A stretch of DNA of 64,000 bases, from positions 245,991 through 309,990 of the forward strand of contig CBDFNK010000022.1 of NCBI GenBank assembly GCA_965250205.1, in the 5' to 3' direction. Below are positions 8,427 through 17,148 of the stretch, piece by piece. The DNA comes from JAHZKN01 sp965250205 (lineage in GTDB: Bacteria > Pseudomonadota > Alphaproteobacteria > Rhizobiales > Hyphomicrobiaceae). The notes beneath the pieces were generated by a model. The model was not told the DNA's origin. It saw only the letters and a program-made list of their open reading frames with translations, and searched no databases. A program made the position numbers and the translations under genes. Numbering within the stretch: position 1 is the first letter of the stretch; each line of letters opens with the position of its first letter.

Positions 8427-11414
8427 TTACCGCCCAGGCCTGCCCGTTTTCTTCTGCCGTCCGCCATGGCGCTTTTTCTTAGGCGCTGCCGGGTCATTTG
8501 AAAAATCTGGTTTTTCTGGGCGCGCCGTGCCCGCCTTCACCGGCAAGGTGGCGTGTGGCCCCATTTCGTTCAAGGTTGGTTTGTGGGCGCCACGGATGTT
8601 TTCTCCAAAGGCACCCGGGTTTTGCACTTCAATCGTTTTGCGCCTTGGTGTCGGCCGGTCGGTGCCGGGCCCCATATCATCAAGCGATGGTTTTTTAACA
8701 CGTGAGCTGGCCCGAGGGCTGGACTGAGAACTGGCCCGAGTGCTGGCCCGAGTGCTGGCCAGAGTGCTGGATTGCGCATAGCTGGGTTGCACGGGTTCAT
8801 AACCATCTTTAAGGCCGGTGGTTGGCGTAGATTTGGTGCGTCCTTTGCCAGAACCGGACCGTCGAGACTTACCTTTGGCGCCACGTTTTCCCGGTTTTGA
8901 CGGTGTATCGCCTGCGTAACTACCAGCTTGCGATTCAATCTTGTCTTGGCGCGCCATTGGATCATCGGCGATGGCAAGTTCGGTTTCGCGCAAGCGTTTA
9001 ACCTCATCGCGCAGGCGCGCTGCGGTTTCGAATTCAAGATCGGCGGCGGCCTCGCGCATTTTCTTTTCGAGGTCATCAATAACAACCGTGATGTTGTGGC
9101 CGACAGCGGGCTCGTCCGCTAATCCGGTATCGACGGTGACGTGATCCTTCTCGTACATCGACTCCATAATATCCGAGATATTTTTCTTGATGCTTTGTGG
9201 CGTGATGTCGTTGGCGGTGTTGTAGGCCACCTGCTTTTCGCGGCGGCGATCCGTTTCGGCAATCGCGCGCTCCATCGAGCCGGTCATCTTGTCCGCATAG
9301 AGGATCACGCGACCCTCGACATTGCGCGCAGCCCGGCCGATGGTTTGCACCAGAGAGGTTTCTGAGCGCAGAAAACCCTCCTTATCGGCGTCAAGAATGG
9401 CGACAAAGGCACATTCTGGAATATCTAGGCCCTCACGCAACAGATTGATGCCGATTAAAACGTCAAAGGCCCCAAGGCGTAGATCGCGAATAATTTCGAT
9501 GCGTTCCAGGGTTTCAATGTCGGAGTGCATGTAGCGAACGCGAATGCCGCTTTCATGCATGTATTCTGTGAGATCCTCGGCCATGCGTTTGGTCAGCGTT
9601 GTGACAAGTGTGCGGTGTCCCTTGGCGGCAACCTGGCGCACTTCATCAAGCAGGTCATCGACCTGATTTGATGCAGGACGGATGATGACCTGTGGATCAA
9701 TCAGGCCGGTTGGTCGAATGACTTGCTCGGCGAAGGTGCCCTCGGTTTCGGTGAGCTCCCAGCCGCCAGGCGTTGCCGAAACGCAGACTGTTTGGGGACG
9801 CATCGCATCCCATTCTTCAAAACGCATAGGACGATTGTCCAGGCATGAAGGCAGGCGGAAACCAAATTCAGCCAAGGTAGCCTTGCGCCGATAGTCACCA
9901 CGAAACATGCCGCCAATTTGGGGAACAGTAACGTGACTTTCATCAACAAACACCAATGCGTTGTCGGGCAGATACTCAAACAGTGTTGGCGGTGGATCAC
10001 CTGGGCGGCGACCCGTTAGATACCGCGAGTAGTTTTCAATCCCTGCGCACGATCCCGTTGCCTCCATCATTTCCATATCAAATGTAGTGCGCTGATCGAG
10101 GCGCTGCGCTTCCAGCAGTTTTCCGACACTGGTCAGTTCGTTCAGACGCTGCTTGAGTTCTTTTTTGATACTCTTGATTGCTTGTTGCAGCGTTGGCTTC
10201 GGCGTTACGTAATGGGAATTGGCGTACAGTTTGACCAGCTCCAGCTCGTCGGTCTTTTCCCCCGTCAGTGGATCAAACTCAGTGATGGCTTCGACATCAT
10301 CACCGAAGAGGGAAATGCGCCAGGCGCGATCTTCCAAATGGGCGGGGAACACTTCAACGGTGTCACCGCGGACGCGGAATGTGCCGCGATAAAAGCTCCC
10401 GTCATTACGCCGGTAATGAAGGGCTACGAGATCGGCGAGCAGTTGATCGCGCGACAGGCGCTCGCCAACCTTCACCGCGAACGTCATTGCGGTATAGGTT
10501 TCTACCGATCCAATGCCGTAAATGCACGACACCGAGGCTACAATGATCACATCATCGCGTTCAAGAAGCGCGCGCGTTGCACTGTGACGCATGCGATCGA
10601 TCTGTTCATTGATCGAGGCTTCTTTTTCAATGTAGGTGTCGGTGCGCGCGACGTAGGCTTCAGGTTGGTAATAGTCGTAGTAAGAGACGAAGTACTCAAC
10701 GGCATTGTTGGGAAAGAAATTTTTGAACTCACCGTAAAGCTGTGCGGCCAGCGTTTTATTCGGTGCCAGGATCAGCGCAGGGCGTTGTGTTTCAGAGATG
10801 ACGCTGGCCATGGTGAAGGTTTTGCCCGAGCCGGTGACACCAAGCAGTACCTGCGTCTGGTCATTGGCTTTAATGCCGCTGACCAACTCTTTGATGGCTT
10901 CCGGTTGGTCGCCTTTGGGGCTGAACTTAGACACGAGTTTGAAGGCAATACCACCTTCGCTTTTTTCTGGTCGCTCCGGGCGGTGTGGGGTGAACATGGG
11001 AAGGCTGCCCGAGACTAGCGGATGGCTGGCCATCATCGGCTGTGTCGCAAGCACATTTTGTGCCCGTTCAGATCGTTCATCGGGTTTGGCGAGCATCGCG
11101 TTTAAGACATCCGTCGGGCCAGTCACCACATCGCGTGGTGTGGCCCCGGTTTGGCGCAGTGCGGGCAGGGTGTCAGACGGTGTAAATGTGGCTTGTGGTG
11201 CTTCCCCAAATCCCGGCGTGCCCGCTGCGGTTTCGGCAGGCGGTGGCGTAGGCTTTCCCGACCTGGCCCGTGATGGGTGCGACCCTTTCGAAGGGTGCGA
11301 CCCTTTCGAAGGGTGCGACCCTTTCGAAGGGTGCGACCCTTTCGAAGGGCGCGACCCTTTCGAAGGGCGCGGGGCCTTCGATTTTGTCGGAGATTTTTTG
11401 CTTGTGCGCGCCAT
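8427..11414 (-). CDS. uvrB: Excinuclease ABC subunit B with long N- and C-terminal extensions
   Basis: 995 residues, against about 670 for typical UvrB. The core starts near residue 155 and has Walker A GVTGSGKT (192-199), the beta-hairpin region (YYDYYQPEAY), a DESHV helicase motif and the C-terminal UVR motif. UvrB verifies DNA damage and nucleates the UvrABC incision complex. The N-terminal ~150 residues are low complexity and include tandem GSHPSK hexapeptides encoded by an 18-bp DNA repeat. The C-terminal ~160 residues are Lys/Ser/Arg-rich with ASTRASTRASS-like repeats. Alphaproteobacterial UvrB proteins often have tails, but these are long and probably disordered. Confidence 0.95.
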   Translation of the reverse strand: MARTSKKSPTKSKAPRPSKGSRPSKGSHPSKGSHPSKGSHPSKGSHPSRARSGKPTPPPAETAAGTPGFGEAPQATFTPSDTLPALRQTGATPRDVVTGPTDVLNAMLAKPDERSERAQNVLATQPMMASHPLVSGSLPMFTPHRPERPEKSEGGIAFKLVSKFSPKGDQPEAIKELVSGIKANDQTQVLLGVTGSGKTFTMASVISETQRPALILAPNKTLAAQLYGEFKNFFPNNAVEYFVSYYDYYQPEAYVARTDTYIEKEASINEQIDRMRHSATRALLERDDVIIVASVSCIYGIGSVETYTAMTFAVKVGERLSRDQLLADLVALHYRRNDGSFYRGTFRVRGDTVEVFPAHLEDRAWRISLFGDDVEAITEFDPLTGEKTDELELVKLYANSHYVTPKPTLQQAIKSIKKELKQRLNELTSVGKLLEAQRLDQRTTFDMEMMEATGSCAGIENYSRYLTGRRPGDPPPTLFEYLPDNALVFVDESHVTVPQIGGMFRGDYRRKATLAEFGFRLPSCLDNRPMRFEEWDAMRPQTVCVSATPGGWELTETEGTFAEQVIRPTGLIDPQVIIRPASNQVDDLLDEVRQVAAKGHRTLVTTLTKRMAEDLTEYMHESGIRVRYMHSDIETLERIEIIRDLRLGAFDVLIGINLLREGLDIPECAFVAILDADKEGFLRSETSLVQTIGRAARNVEGRVILYADKMTGSMERAIAETDRRREKQVAYNTANDITPQSIKKNISDIMESMYEKDHVTVDTGLADEPAVGHNITVVIDDLEKKMREAAADLEFETAARLRDEVKRLRETELAIADDPMARQDKIESQAGSYAGDTPSKPGKRGAKGKSRRSGSGKGRTKSTPTTGLKDGYEPVQPSYAQSSTLASTRASTRASSQSSPRASSRVKKPSLDDMGPGTDRPTPRRKTIEVQNPGAFGENIRGAHKPTLNEMGPHATLPVKAGTARPEKPDFSNDPAAPKKKRHGGRQKKTGRPGR
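11275..11370 (-). repeat. 18-bp tandem repeat inside uvrB
   Basis: About five head-to-tail units of GGGTGCGACCCTTTCGAA (plus-strand reading), the last ones with single-base changes. The unit length is a multiple of three, so copy-number change keeps frame and alters the number of GSHPSK repeats near the UvrB N-terminus (residues ~20-48). Confidence 0.9.
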
Positions 11415-11520
11415 GACGCTCTAAGTATGGGGGCTTCGCCGTGCTGGCTCAAGGGCACAGGTTTGCCTGTTGACGTTCAACGCAACAACTTTTGTGTACA
11501 CCCGGTTGATAGGTAAGCCG

Positions 11521-11700
11521 TTACAGTCCACGAAAGACGGTGCCGGACATCAAAACGAAGTAGGCGATAATGGCCAGCCAAAATTCTTGATGGGGCAGAT
11601 AGCGTGGGATTGGTATGATGCCAATCTTGGTGATGATGGCGAGCGCGGCCAGCACCAGCGACAGCGCAAATATAATGATGGTGGGCGGGTTCAGACGCAT
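11521..11700 (-). CDS. Small two-span membrane protein
   Basis: 59 residues from ATG 11700 (MRLNPPTIIIFALSLVLAAL). Two hydrophobic segments are separated by KIGIIPIPRYLPHQ. It resembles the very small conserved membrane proteins found in alphaproteobacterial genomes, but I cannot name the family. An upstream in-frame start at 11760 would add a non-hydrophobic leader. It stands downstream of nothing on its strand and near uvrB's start. Confidence 0.6.
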   Translation of the reverse strand: MRLNPPTIIIFALSLVLAALAIITKIGIIPIPRYLPHQEFWLAIIAYFVLMSGTVFRGL

Positions 11701-11760
11701 GCTTCGACTCCGTTGACCAATGAATGGCGACCAGGATTTTAGTGCAAGCCTAGCGTTCAT

Positions 11761-12103
11761 GCTCTTTTGTCAACACGCAGTAAACGGGTGTTGACCGCAG
11801 ACGCAGATAAGCTGCCCTAACATTTTAGAGTAGATCAAATTATCCGCCCAAAATCATTTCCAACTTTTCGCAGGTTGATCTATGCCGCCCAATCGGACTG
11901 CACACCTCGCGGTAACGTATCACTCATGTCAGGGCAAGAGGAAGCTTCAGGACGAGGGATCATCGATCCCGTCGGTGTGGCGTTACAGAGCCAAAAATAG
12001 TCAATAACGGCGGAGGCCGGCCGGCCGCGCCGCATGGCGATCAGGATGTAATGAACAAAACGGCAGAGGCAGCTGTCACTGCAGGAGGGTAGAAAGTTAC
12101 CTA
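11761..12103. other. Intergenic region with a degenerate module A repeat
   Basis: About 340 bp. The only recognisable content is the module A repeat at 11830-11882. No credible gene on either strand. Confidence 0.45.
11830..11882 (-). repeat. CTAG-family repeat, module A, degenerate
   Basis: The right part (CCAACTTTTCGCAGGTTGATCTA) matches module A exactly; the left part (TAGATCAAATTATC) has diverged. Length is 53 bp, equal to intact copies, and the ends still pair. This is an isolated copy without module B. Confidence 0.75.
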
Positions 12104-12634
12104 TTAAAGGGCATGGGCCGTTCGGGCGGGCGGTTTCATCCACGGCAATCCGGAACTGCCATCGACCACGAACTTTATAACCTCGGGATGGGTCTTGTCT
12201 GTGGAGTGGCAAATCACCAGAAGTTGCTCATGGGTCGTGGTGCCATCGCCTGCAGTAGTTGGATTGAGGGCGGTCAATAAAGGCTCAATACTGATCACCT
12301 TAAATTCGTGTGCTTCGGCACCTGACGAAATTTTAAATCGATCGCCTTTGGCAACAGGCGACTGCCACGTTGCAGGTTGGATCATGTTCTTATCGGTTGT
12401 CGCGTTTGATGTACCGAGCCAATAGTCTTCACTGCCTGCAATTGTTGGTGTCCATGTGTGGCGCGCGTCGGCGACATTTTGGTTTTCGGTGCTGCCATTG
12501 ATGGCGGCCTCGAAACTAGACTGCAACCAAGTGGCTGGATTGGCCGATGTGACGGCAAGTAAACCGGATGCAAACAACAGGCCTGCGAGGGAAAGACTGC
12601 GATGACCTGAAAAGAGTGCTTGAAACGGTTTCAT
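12104..12634 (-). CDS. Exported protein of unknown function
   Basis: 176 residues from ATG 12634, with AAAGAGGATCCC as ribosome site. Residues ~12-31 (SLSLAGLLFASGLLAVTSA) form a signal peptide. The mature part has no recognisable motif, one cysteine (VICHS) and predicted mixed strand content. The longer frame to 12856 would add a polar leader ahead of the signal peptide, so I reject that start. It follows a small membrane protein on the same strand. Confidence 0.6.
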   Translation of the reverse strand: MKPFQALFSGHRSLSLAGLLFASGLLAVTSANPATWLQSSFEAAINGSTENQNVADARHTWTPTIAGSEDYWLGTSNATTDKNMIQPATWQSPVAKGDRFKISSGAEAHEFKVISIEPLLTALNPTTAGDGTTTHEQLLVICHSTDKTHPEVIKFVVDGSSGLPWMKPPARTAHAL

Positions 12635-12764
12635 GGGATCCTCTTTGCCTCTCTGTGGGGCGCCTCTATGCGGGCCGCTTTCTTGGCCCTTGAGGGGTTG
12701 GCCTAACTCTATCATACCTGACTCTATCATATAGGAATGATCTGGCTGATTGGCGAGGGTGAAC

Positions 12765-13109
12765 TCACGCCTTTTTTTGATACGCCCGGCCGGTCGATCT
12801 GGACCAATTGGGCGTTGGGTCCGGGCGCACGCGGGCCAGAGCAAAATTTTGCCCAAAATGACGCCAGACCGTGAGTGTAAACGCCGTCAACAGCGCAAAC
12901 AGCACGCCAAGCACCAACAGGGTTAAAATCGAGGGGTCCGTTCCCCACAGCAATCCTTGCCCTGAGCTAAATTTTGGAAGGGATGGCATGGCACTGCCAG
13001 CCTGGGCACGGTCTTCAAGCGCAATGAGGGCAATGCCGCTATAAACGGCAAGCCCAATTCCAGCATCGCGGGCGGCTTTCAGAGCAAGCTTCGAACGGCG
13101 TGTTGGCAT
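12765..13109 (-). CDS. Small membrane protein, two predicted spans
   Basis: 114 residues starting MPTRRSKLALKAARDAG at 13109, directly after a strong ribosome site (CCAGGAGGATACACGTA). Two hydrophobic stretches are near residues 18-31 and 62-82 (LTLLVLGVLFALLTAFTL). No family recognised. It lies about 130 bp upstream of the exported protein on the same strand and may share a transcript with it. Confidence 0.6.
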   Translation of the reverse strand: MPTRRSKLALKAARDAGIGLAVYSGIALIALEDRAQAGSAMPSLPKFSSGQGLLWGTDPSILTLLVLGVLFALLTAFTLTVWRHFGQNFALARVRPDPTPNWSRSTGRAYQKKA

Positions 13110-13470
13110 TACGTGTATCCTCCTGGTGAGGGCCCCGGACGGCGGGGCGGGGATGGGTAGTGTGTTGCGGACCACCAGAGGCAGCCGGTGTGGCTCGGGC
13201 ATGCCCGGATTGTGGCAACTCCGGGTCAATTGCGTGCTTCGGTCGCCTTGGAGGGGAAGTGTGGTTTGGAGGCCACGAAAATCGTCACCCTTCGACCTAA
13301 GTTGGCGTGACGTTTCGGCCCGTGCGGGCTGGTTGCAAGCGCGCTCGGTCGGGCGTAGCTTTGATATCGCATCGAATCTGCGCCCGACATCAAAGTGGTC
13401 CAAGCGCTCCTTCGCCTGCGCGTTTTCCCTTCACAACCGTTTTGCAACTTAAAATCTGGATTATCGACCC
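13110..13470. other. Divergent intergenic region
   Basis: About 360 bp between the small membrane protein (minus) and the aminotransferase (plus). It should contain both promoters. I see no repeat module or terminator, and the frames here are shadows of no convincing gene. Confidence 0.4.
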
Positions 13471-14679
13471 ATGGGCTTTTTCGCTGACAGTCTTGTACGC
13501 GTGCAACCGTCCGCAACGATTGCTGTTTCCACCAAAGCACGTGAATTAAAGGCGGCAGGCCGTGACGTGATTTCGCTGTCAGCAGGTGAGCCTGATTTTG
13601 ACACGCCCGATCACATCAAAGAGGCCGCCAAGCGTGCCCTTGATGCCGGTAAGACCAAGTATACCGATGTCGACGGTATTCCAGAACTGAAGCAGGCCAT
13701 CATTGCCAAATTCAAACGTGACAATGGTTTGGACTATAAACTAACACAGATCTCTGTTGGCGCCGGCGGCAAGCAGGTGCTGTACAATGCACTTTTGGCA
13801 ACCCTGAACCCGGGCGATGAAGTGCTGATCCCTGCACCATGCTGGGTATCGTATGCCGACATTGTTTTGCTCGGCGGTGGCACGCCGGTGTTTGTGTCAA
13901 CCAAGCCGGAAGATGGCTATCGCTTGAAGCCTGAGGTGCTGGCCAAGGCAATCAATAAAAAGACCAAGTGGCTGTTGTTTAATTCGCCGTCCAACCCGAC
14001 AGGCACGGCTTATAGCACTGATGATCTCAAGATGTTGACGGACGTTTTGCTGCGCCCGGAGAATGCTCATGTCTGGGTGTTGACAGACGATATTTACGAG
14101 CACCTGCTTTATGACGGTCTTGAGTTTGCAACGCCGGCCCAGGTTGAGCCCAAGCTCTATGATCGTACGTTGACCATGAACGGACTTTCAAAAGCCTATT
14201 GTATGACGGGCTGGCGTCTGGGCTATGCCGGTGGGCCTGAACCGTTGATCAAAGCGATGCGCAAATTGCAGTCGCAATCAACCTCCAACCCTTGTTCGAT
14301 TACGCAGTGGGCGGCTGTCGAAGCCTTGAATGGTCCGCACGATTTTATTGCCGCCAATAACAAGAAGTTGGTTGAGCGCCGTGATTTTGTTGTGGCCGCC
14401 CTCAACAAGGCGCCCGGCTTGTCCTGCCCGATGCCGCAAGGGGCGTTTTACGCCTATCCAAGCTGCGATGGGGCGATTGGCAAGACCTCCAAGGGTGGCG
14501 CTAAAATCACTAGCGATGAAGACTTTGCAACGGCACTTTTGGAAGAACAAGGTGTTGCCGTGGTTCACGGCGCGGCCTTTGCCGGTTCGCCAGCCTTCCG
14601 CCTGTCCTATGCAACATCACTTGATGTTTTAAAAGATGCTTGCGCCCGCATCACACGCTTCTGCGAAGGTCTGAAATAG
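13471..14679 (+). CDS. PLP-dependent aspartate aminotransferase family (class I)
   Basis: 402 residues. The N-terminal SLSAGEPDFDTPDHIK motif, the NSPSNPTG motif and the PLP-lysine region NGLSKAYCMTGWRLGYA are those of the class I (subgroup I-gamma) aspartate aminotransferases common in alphaproteobacteria. The enzyme interconverts aspartate/oxaloacetate and glutamate/2-oxoglutarate, and in some bacteria also accepts prephenate. It is cytoplasmic. The gene appears monocistronic. Confidence 0.93.
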   Translation: MGFFADSLVRVQPSATIAVSTKARELKAAGRDVISLSAGEPDFDTPDHIKEAAKRALDAGKTKYTDVDGIPELKQAIIAKFKRDNGLDYKLTQISVGAGGKQVLYNALLATLNPGDEVLIPAPCWVSYADIVLLGGGTPVFVSTKPEDGYRLKPEVLAKAINKKTKWLLFNSPSNPTGTAYSTDDLKMLTDVLLRPENAHVWVLTDDIYEHLLYDGLEFATPAQVEPKLYDRTLTMNGLSKAYCMTGWRLGYAGGPEPLIKAMRKLQSQSTSNPCSITQWAAVEALNGPHDFIAANNKKLVERRDFVVAALNKAPGLSCPMPQGAFYAYPSCDGAIGKTSKGGAKITSDEDFATALLEEQGVAVVHGAAFAGSPAFRLSYATSLDVLKDACARITRFCEGLK

Positions 14680-14733
14680 AGACAACAGAAACGCTGTCGG
14701 CTGACGCCACCTCCTAATTGCGCAGCCAAATAA

Positions 14734-15618
14734 CTACGCTGTTTTGCGGGAACCTGTGCCTGGCTCTGTATCTGCAGTTGTGACTTTACCAGCGTCAGCT
14801 TCTTGTTGTGCAGCAGGCTTGGCATCAATAGGGGTTTTAGCCCAGCGAAGTCCCTTGTAATTAAAACCTTCAGCAACGGTCGGTTTGACGATCTCAAAGT
14901 AGGGCGACACATCGAAGTCGCGCGGCGTATACAGGCTGTGGTGACGAATGTGATGGACCTCGGCGGATGTGTATCCATTGGCTCCGTGGTCGCCGCGTTT
15001 TAATTTTTCTACGCGTGGTAAAATTGGATAGCGGATAGATTGAAACGCTTGCGCAATCAGCGTTGAGCAAATGGCCCGCGTTGGGCTGCCAGATCCAATC
15101 GCCAGCATGCGCCTCCGCCAACGCCGTGGCACTGGGGGATTCGGAAGCAGATAACGCGCCAAGTCAAACACGTTGCGTGTGTCGTAGGTCATCCCGATGT
15201 TGTTACACATATATGAAATGACATGTTGTCGATCTTCTTCTGTTAAATTTGCCGGCCGACAAATGCGTGTCGGGGTGCATTCGTATTTGGAAAGCGGCAC
15301 TGAGACGCAGCCATCGCCAACGTTGACCTCAATAAGCGAAATTGGCTCCCCGGTGTCTGTTGTGGCGCCCAACGCATTGCCAACATAGAGTGCTGCATGT
15401 GACCAGCTTGATTGGGTGAGATACCGAATGGCGGCGGAGACTTTGTCGCGTCCGTCAATCAAAATCACGTCGCCGGGGCGCAGAACGCGCTGCATCAAGG
15501 CGATGTCGGTGTGGTGGGGCAGGTCGCGCGTATCGTGTTCTGCCGTTACGCGATTGGCGATCCGGCGCCCGGTCCAATCCAAAAACGTGTTAAGCGGTGA
15601 CATGCCTGTCGGTTCCAT
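14734..15618 (-). CDS. YiiX/YebB-like permuted NlpC/P60 cysteine hydrolase
   Basis: 294 residues from ATG 15618 (an upstream start at 15657 is possible). The motifs are those of the C92/YiiX-type permuted papain-like family: LRPGDVILIDGRDK, the histidine in SSWSHAALYVGN, and the cysteine in ICSTLIAQAF. Relatives are lipid- or peptide-directed hydrolases; the substrate here is unknown. No signal peptide is evident. It is convergent with the aminotransferase. Confidence 0.75.
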   Translation of the reverse strand: MEPTGMSPLNTFLDWTGRRIANRVTAEHDTRDLPHHTDIALMQRVLRPGDVILIDGRDKVSAAIRYLTQSSWSHAALYVGNALGATTDTGEPISLIEVNVGDGCVSVPLSKYECTPTRICRPANLTEEDRQHVISYMCNNIGMTYDTRNVFDLARYLLPNPPVPRRWRRRMLAIGSGSPTRAICSTLIAQAFQSIRYPILPRVEKLKRGDHGANGYTSAEVHHIRHHSLYTPRDFDVSPYFEIVKPTVAEGFNYKGLRWAKTPIDAKPAAQQEADAGKVTTADTEPGTGSRKTA

Positions 15619-15887
15619 TTTTGCAAGCCCTCGTCGGCGGGACGGCTGAAGATGCACTAATACTACAGGAATACGCTTGTGAAGCCGAGACCGTTTTAAA
15701 GTGTGGTATTGAATTTTGTGTGATCCTCGGGCCGGGTCAACGGATCAAGGTGCTGTCTCCAAGTTGACAGCAAGTGTTCCATGAACAACACAAAGATTTG
15801 TCTGGGGCTGCTACATCCTCTAATCTTTCAACAGGGGTGCCCCGACTTTACTTTTCAGCCGCCCCACTCACCTGATAGAGGTGCCTA

Positions 15888-16622
15888 ATGAAACGGTTAG
15901 CCATTCTCGCATTCGGTCTAATTTCCTACGTCGTTGCCATGGCCAGTCTGGTTTACGCCATTGGCTTTATTGGTAACATCTACGTTCCCAAAACGATAGA
16001 TTCCGGCGCTACTTTTCCGCTTTGGGGTGCGATCAGTATAAATGTCGTGTTGCTGACTATCTTTGCTGTGCAGCACAGCGTTATGGCGCGTCCAGCTTTT
16101 AAATCTGTTTTGACCCAGTTCATATCAGTGTCGGCAGAACGCAGCGTCTATGTTCTATTGAGCGGCCTCGCGTTGTGGTTGCTATTTTGGCAATGGCGAC
16201 CTCTTCCAACAGAGATCTGGAGCGTTCAAAACGAAATTTTCACAACTCTGCTCTGGGCTCTCTATTTTGCAGGTTGGGCCACTGTCGTTTTAAGCACCTT
16301 CCTGATCAGTCACACAGAGCTTTTCGGACTAAGACAGGTCTTGAAAAACTGGATGGGTCAACCGGCGACAGCGTCCGAGTTTAAAACACCGTTGCTCTAC
16401 AAGTTTGTTCGCCATCCCATTTATTTCGGCATGCTGTTGGTGTTTTGGGCAGCACCCGTCATGACGCTCGGTCATGTTTTGTTTTCGGTCGCCACCACTG
16501 GCTACATTTTGATTGGTGCAACGCTTGAAGAGCGCGATCTGATTGCCGTTTTTGGTGACAAATACAGGGACTATCGACGCCACGTCTCCATGCTGATCCC
16601 ATGGCCACGAAAGGGGTCTTGA
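15888..16622 (+). CDS. mddA: Methanethiol S-methyltransferase (MddA family)
   Basis: 244 residues with about six hydrophobic segments. The C-terminal RHPIYFGMLLVFWAAP and the EERDLIAVFGDKYRDYRRHV stretch are the signature of the isoprenylcysteine methyltransferase-like/NnrU fold, here in the MddA arrangement (HSVMARPAFK, LISHTELFGLRQV). MddA methylates methanethiol with SAM to give dimethyl sulfide. The MddA call is by whole-protein resemblance; a close NnrU-like relative with another substrate is possible. Start ATG 15888 follows GATAGAGGTGCCTA. Confidence 0.75.
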   Translation: MKRLAILAFGLISYVVAMASLVYAIGFIGNIYVPKTIDSGATFPLWGAISINVVLLTIFAVQHSVMARPAFKSVLTQFISVSAERSVYVLLSGLALWLLFWQWRPLPTEIWSVQNEIFTTLLWALYFAGWATVVLSTFLISHTELFGLRQVLKNWMGQPATASEFKTPLLYKFVRHPIYFGMLLVFWAAPVMTLGHVLFSVATTGYILIGATLEERDLIAVFGDKYRDYRRHVSMLIPWPRKGS

Positions 16623-16825
16623 GGGGCAGGGTGAGGTGTGGCCGTAGCAGTGTTTATGTCAGCTCGCGATCGTCGAACGGATGCAACCTAGACGTTGTTG
16701 CCGATCGAGGTTACTTCAACAGCCCTGAGCTCCTGTCTTGTGAACAGGCAGGCATCACGGGTGACATTGCCCAAGCCGCAGATGACGAGCACCACCAAGA
16801 AGTGTCCCTTCGTCAAAACCGACTT

Positions 16826-16905
16826 CCGGTACATTTCTAGGCCGGTACATTTCTAGGCCGGTACATTTCTAGGCCGGTACATTTCTAGGCCGGTACGTTT
16901 CTAGG
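16826..16905 (+). repeat. 16-bp tandem repeat, five copies
   Basis: Five contiguous units of CCGGTACATTTCTAGG, the last with one change (ACG for ACA). The units are otherwise identical, which suggests recent expansion by slippage. Each unit contains a CTAG and a GGTACC-like half. Confidence 0.95.
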
Positions 16906-17022
16906 AATGACACCTACATCTGTCCAGCGCATGAAGTTCTGACGTTTGTGTCTCCTAAGCGAGAACGCGACAGCCTTAACCTGCGGCGCTATGCGACCCG
17001 GGCGTGTGTCGGCTGCAACCTG

Positions 17023-17097
17023 GAGCATCAAGCCTTTTGTTGTGCACGCTGAAGCTATTTGCGCGACGCTCTATCTCATGGCTCTATCTCATGACTG
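17023..17097 (-). repeat. CTAG-family repeat, module B
   Basis: Reverse-oriented module B: GCATCAAGCCTTTTGTTGTG, then GAAGCTATTTGCGCGACGCTC and two CTATCTCATG steps. It lies 50 bp beyond the 3' end of the lipid A oxidase-like gene. An opposite-facing copy lies at 18892. Confidence 0.8.
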
Positions 17098-17148
17098 CGG
17101 ATTAACCCGTGATCTCACCCTCTTTCACGCGATCATGCACCTGTGCGT

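Larger units (their letters stand above)
16623..17148. other. Intergenic region with tandem repeat and module B repeat
   Basis: About 525 bp after mddA with no convincing gene. It holds a 16-bp tandem repeat (16826-16905) and a module B repeat (17023-17097). Frames found here only translate the repeats. Confidence 0.6.

Noticed and set aside
10182..11018. Long plus-strand frame opposite uvrB
   Set aside because: It is antisense to the conserved UvrB core and its composition follows the codon pattern of that gene.
16826..16905. CRISPR array
   Set aside because: The units are contiguous 16-mers without spacers.
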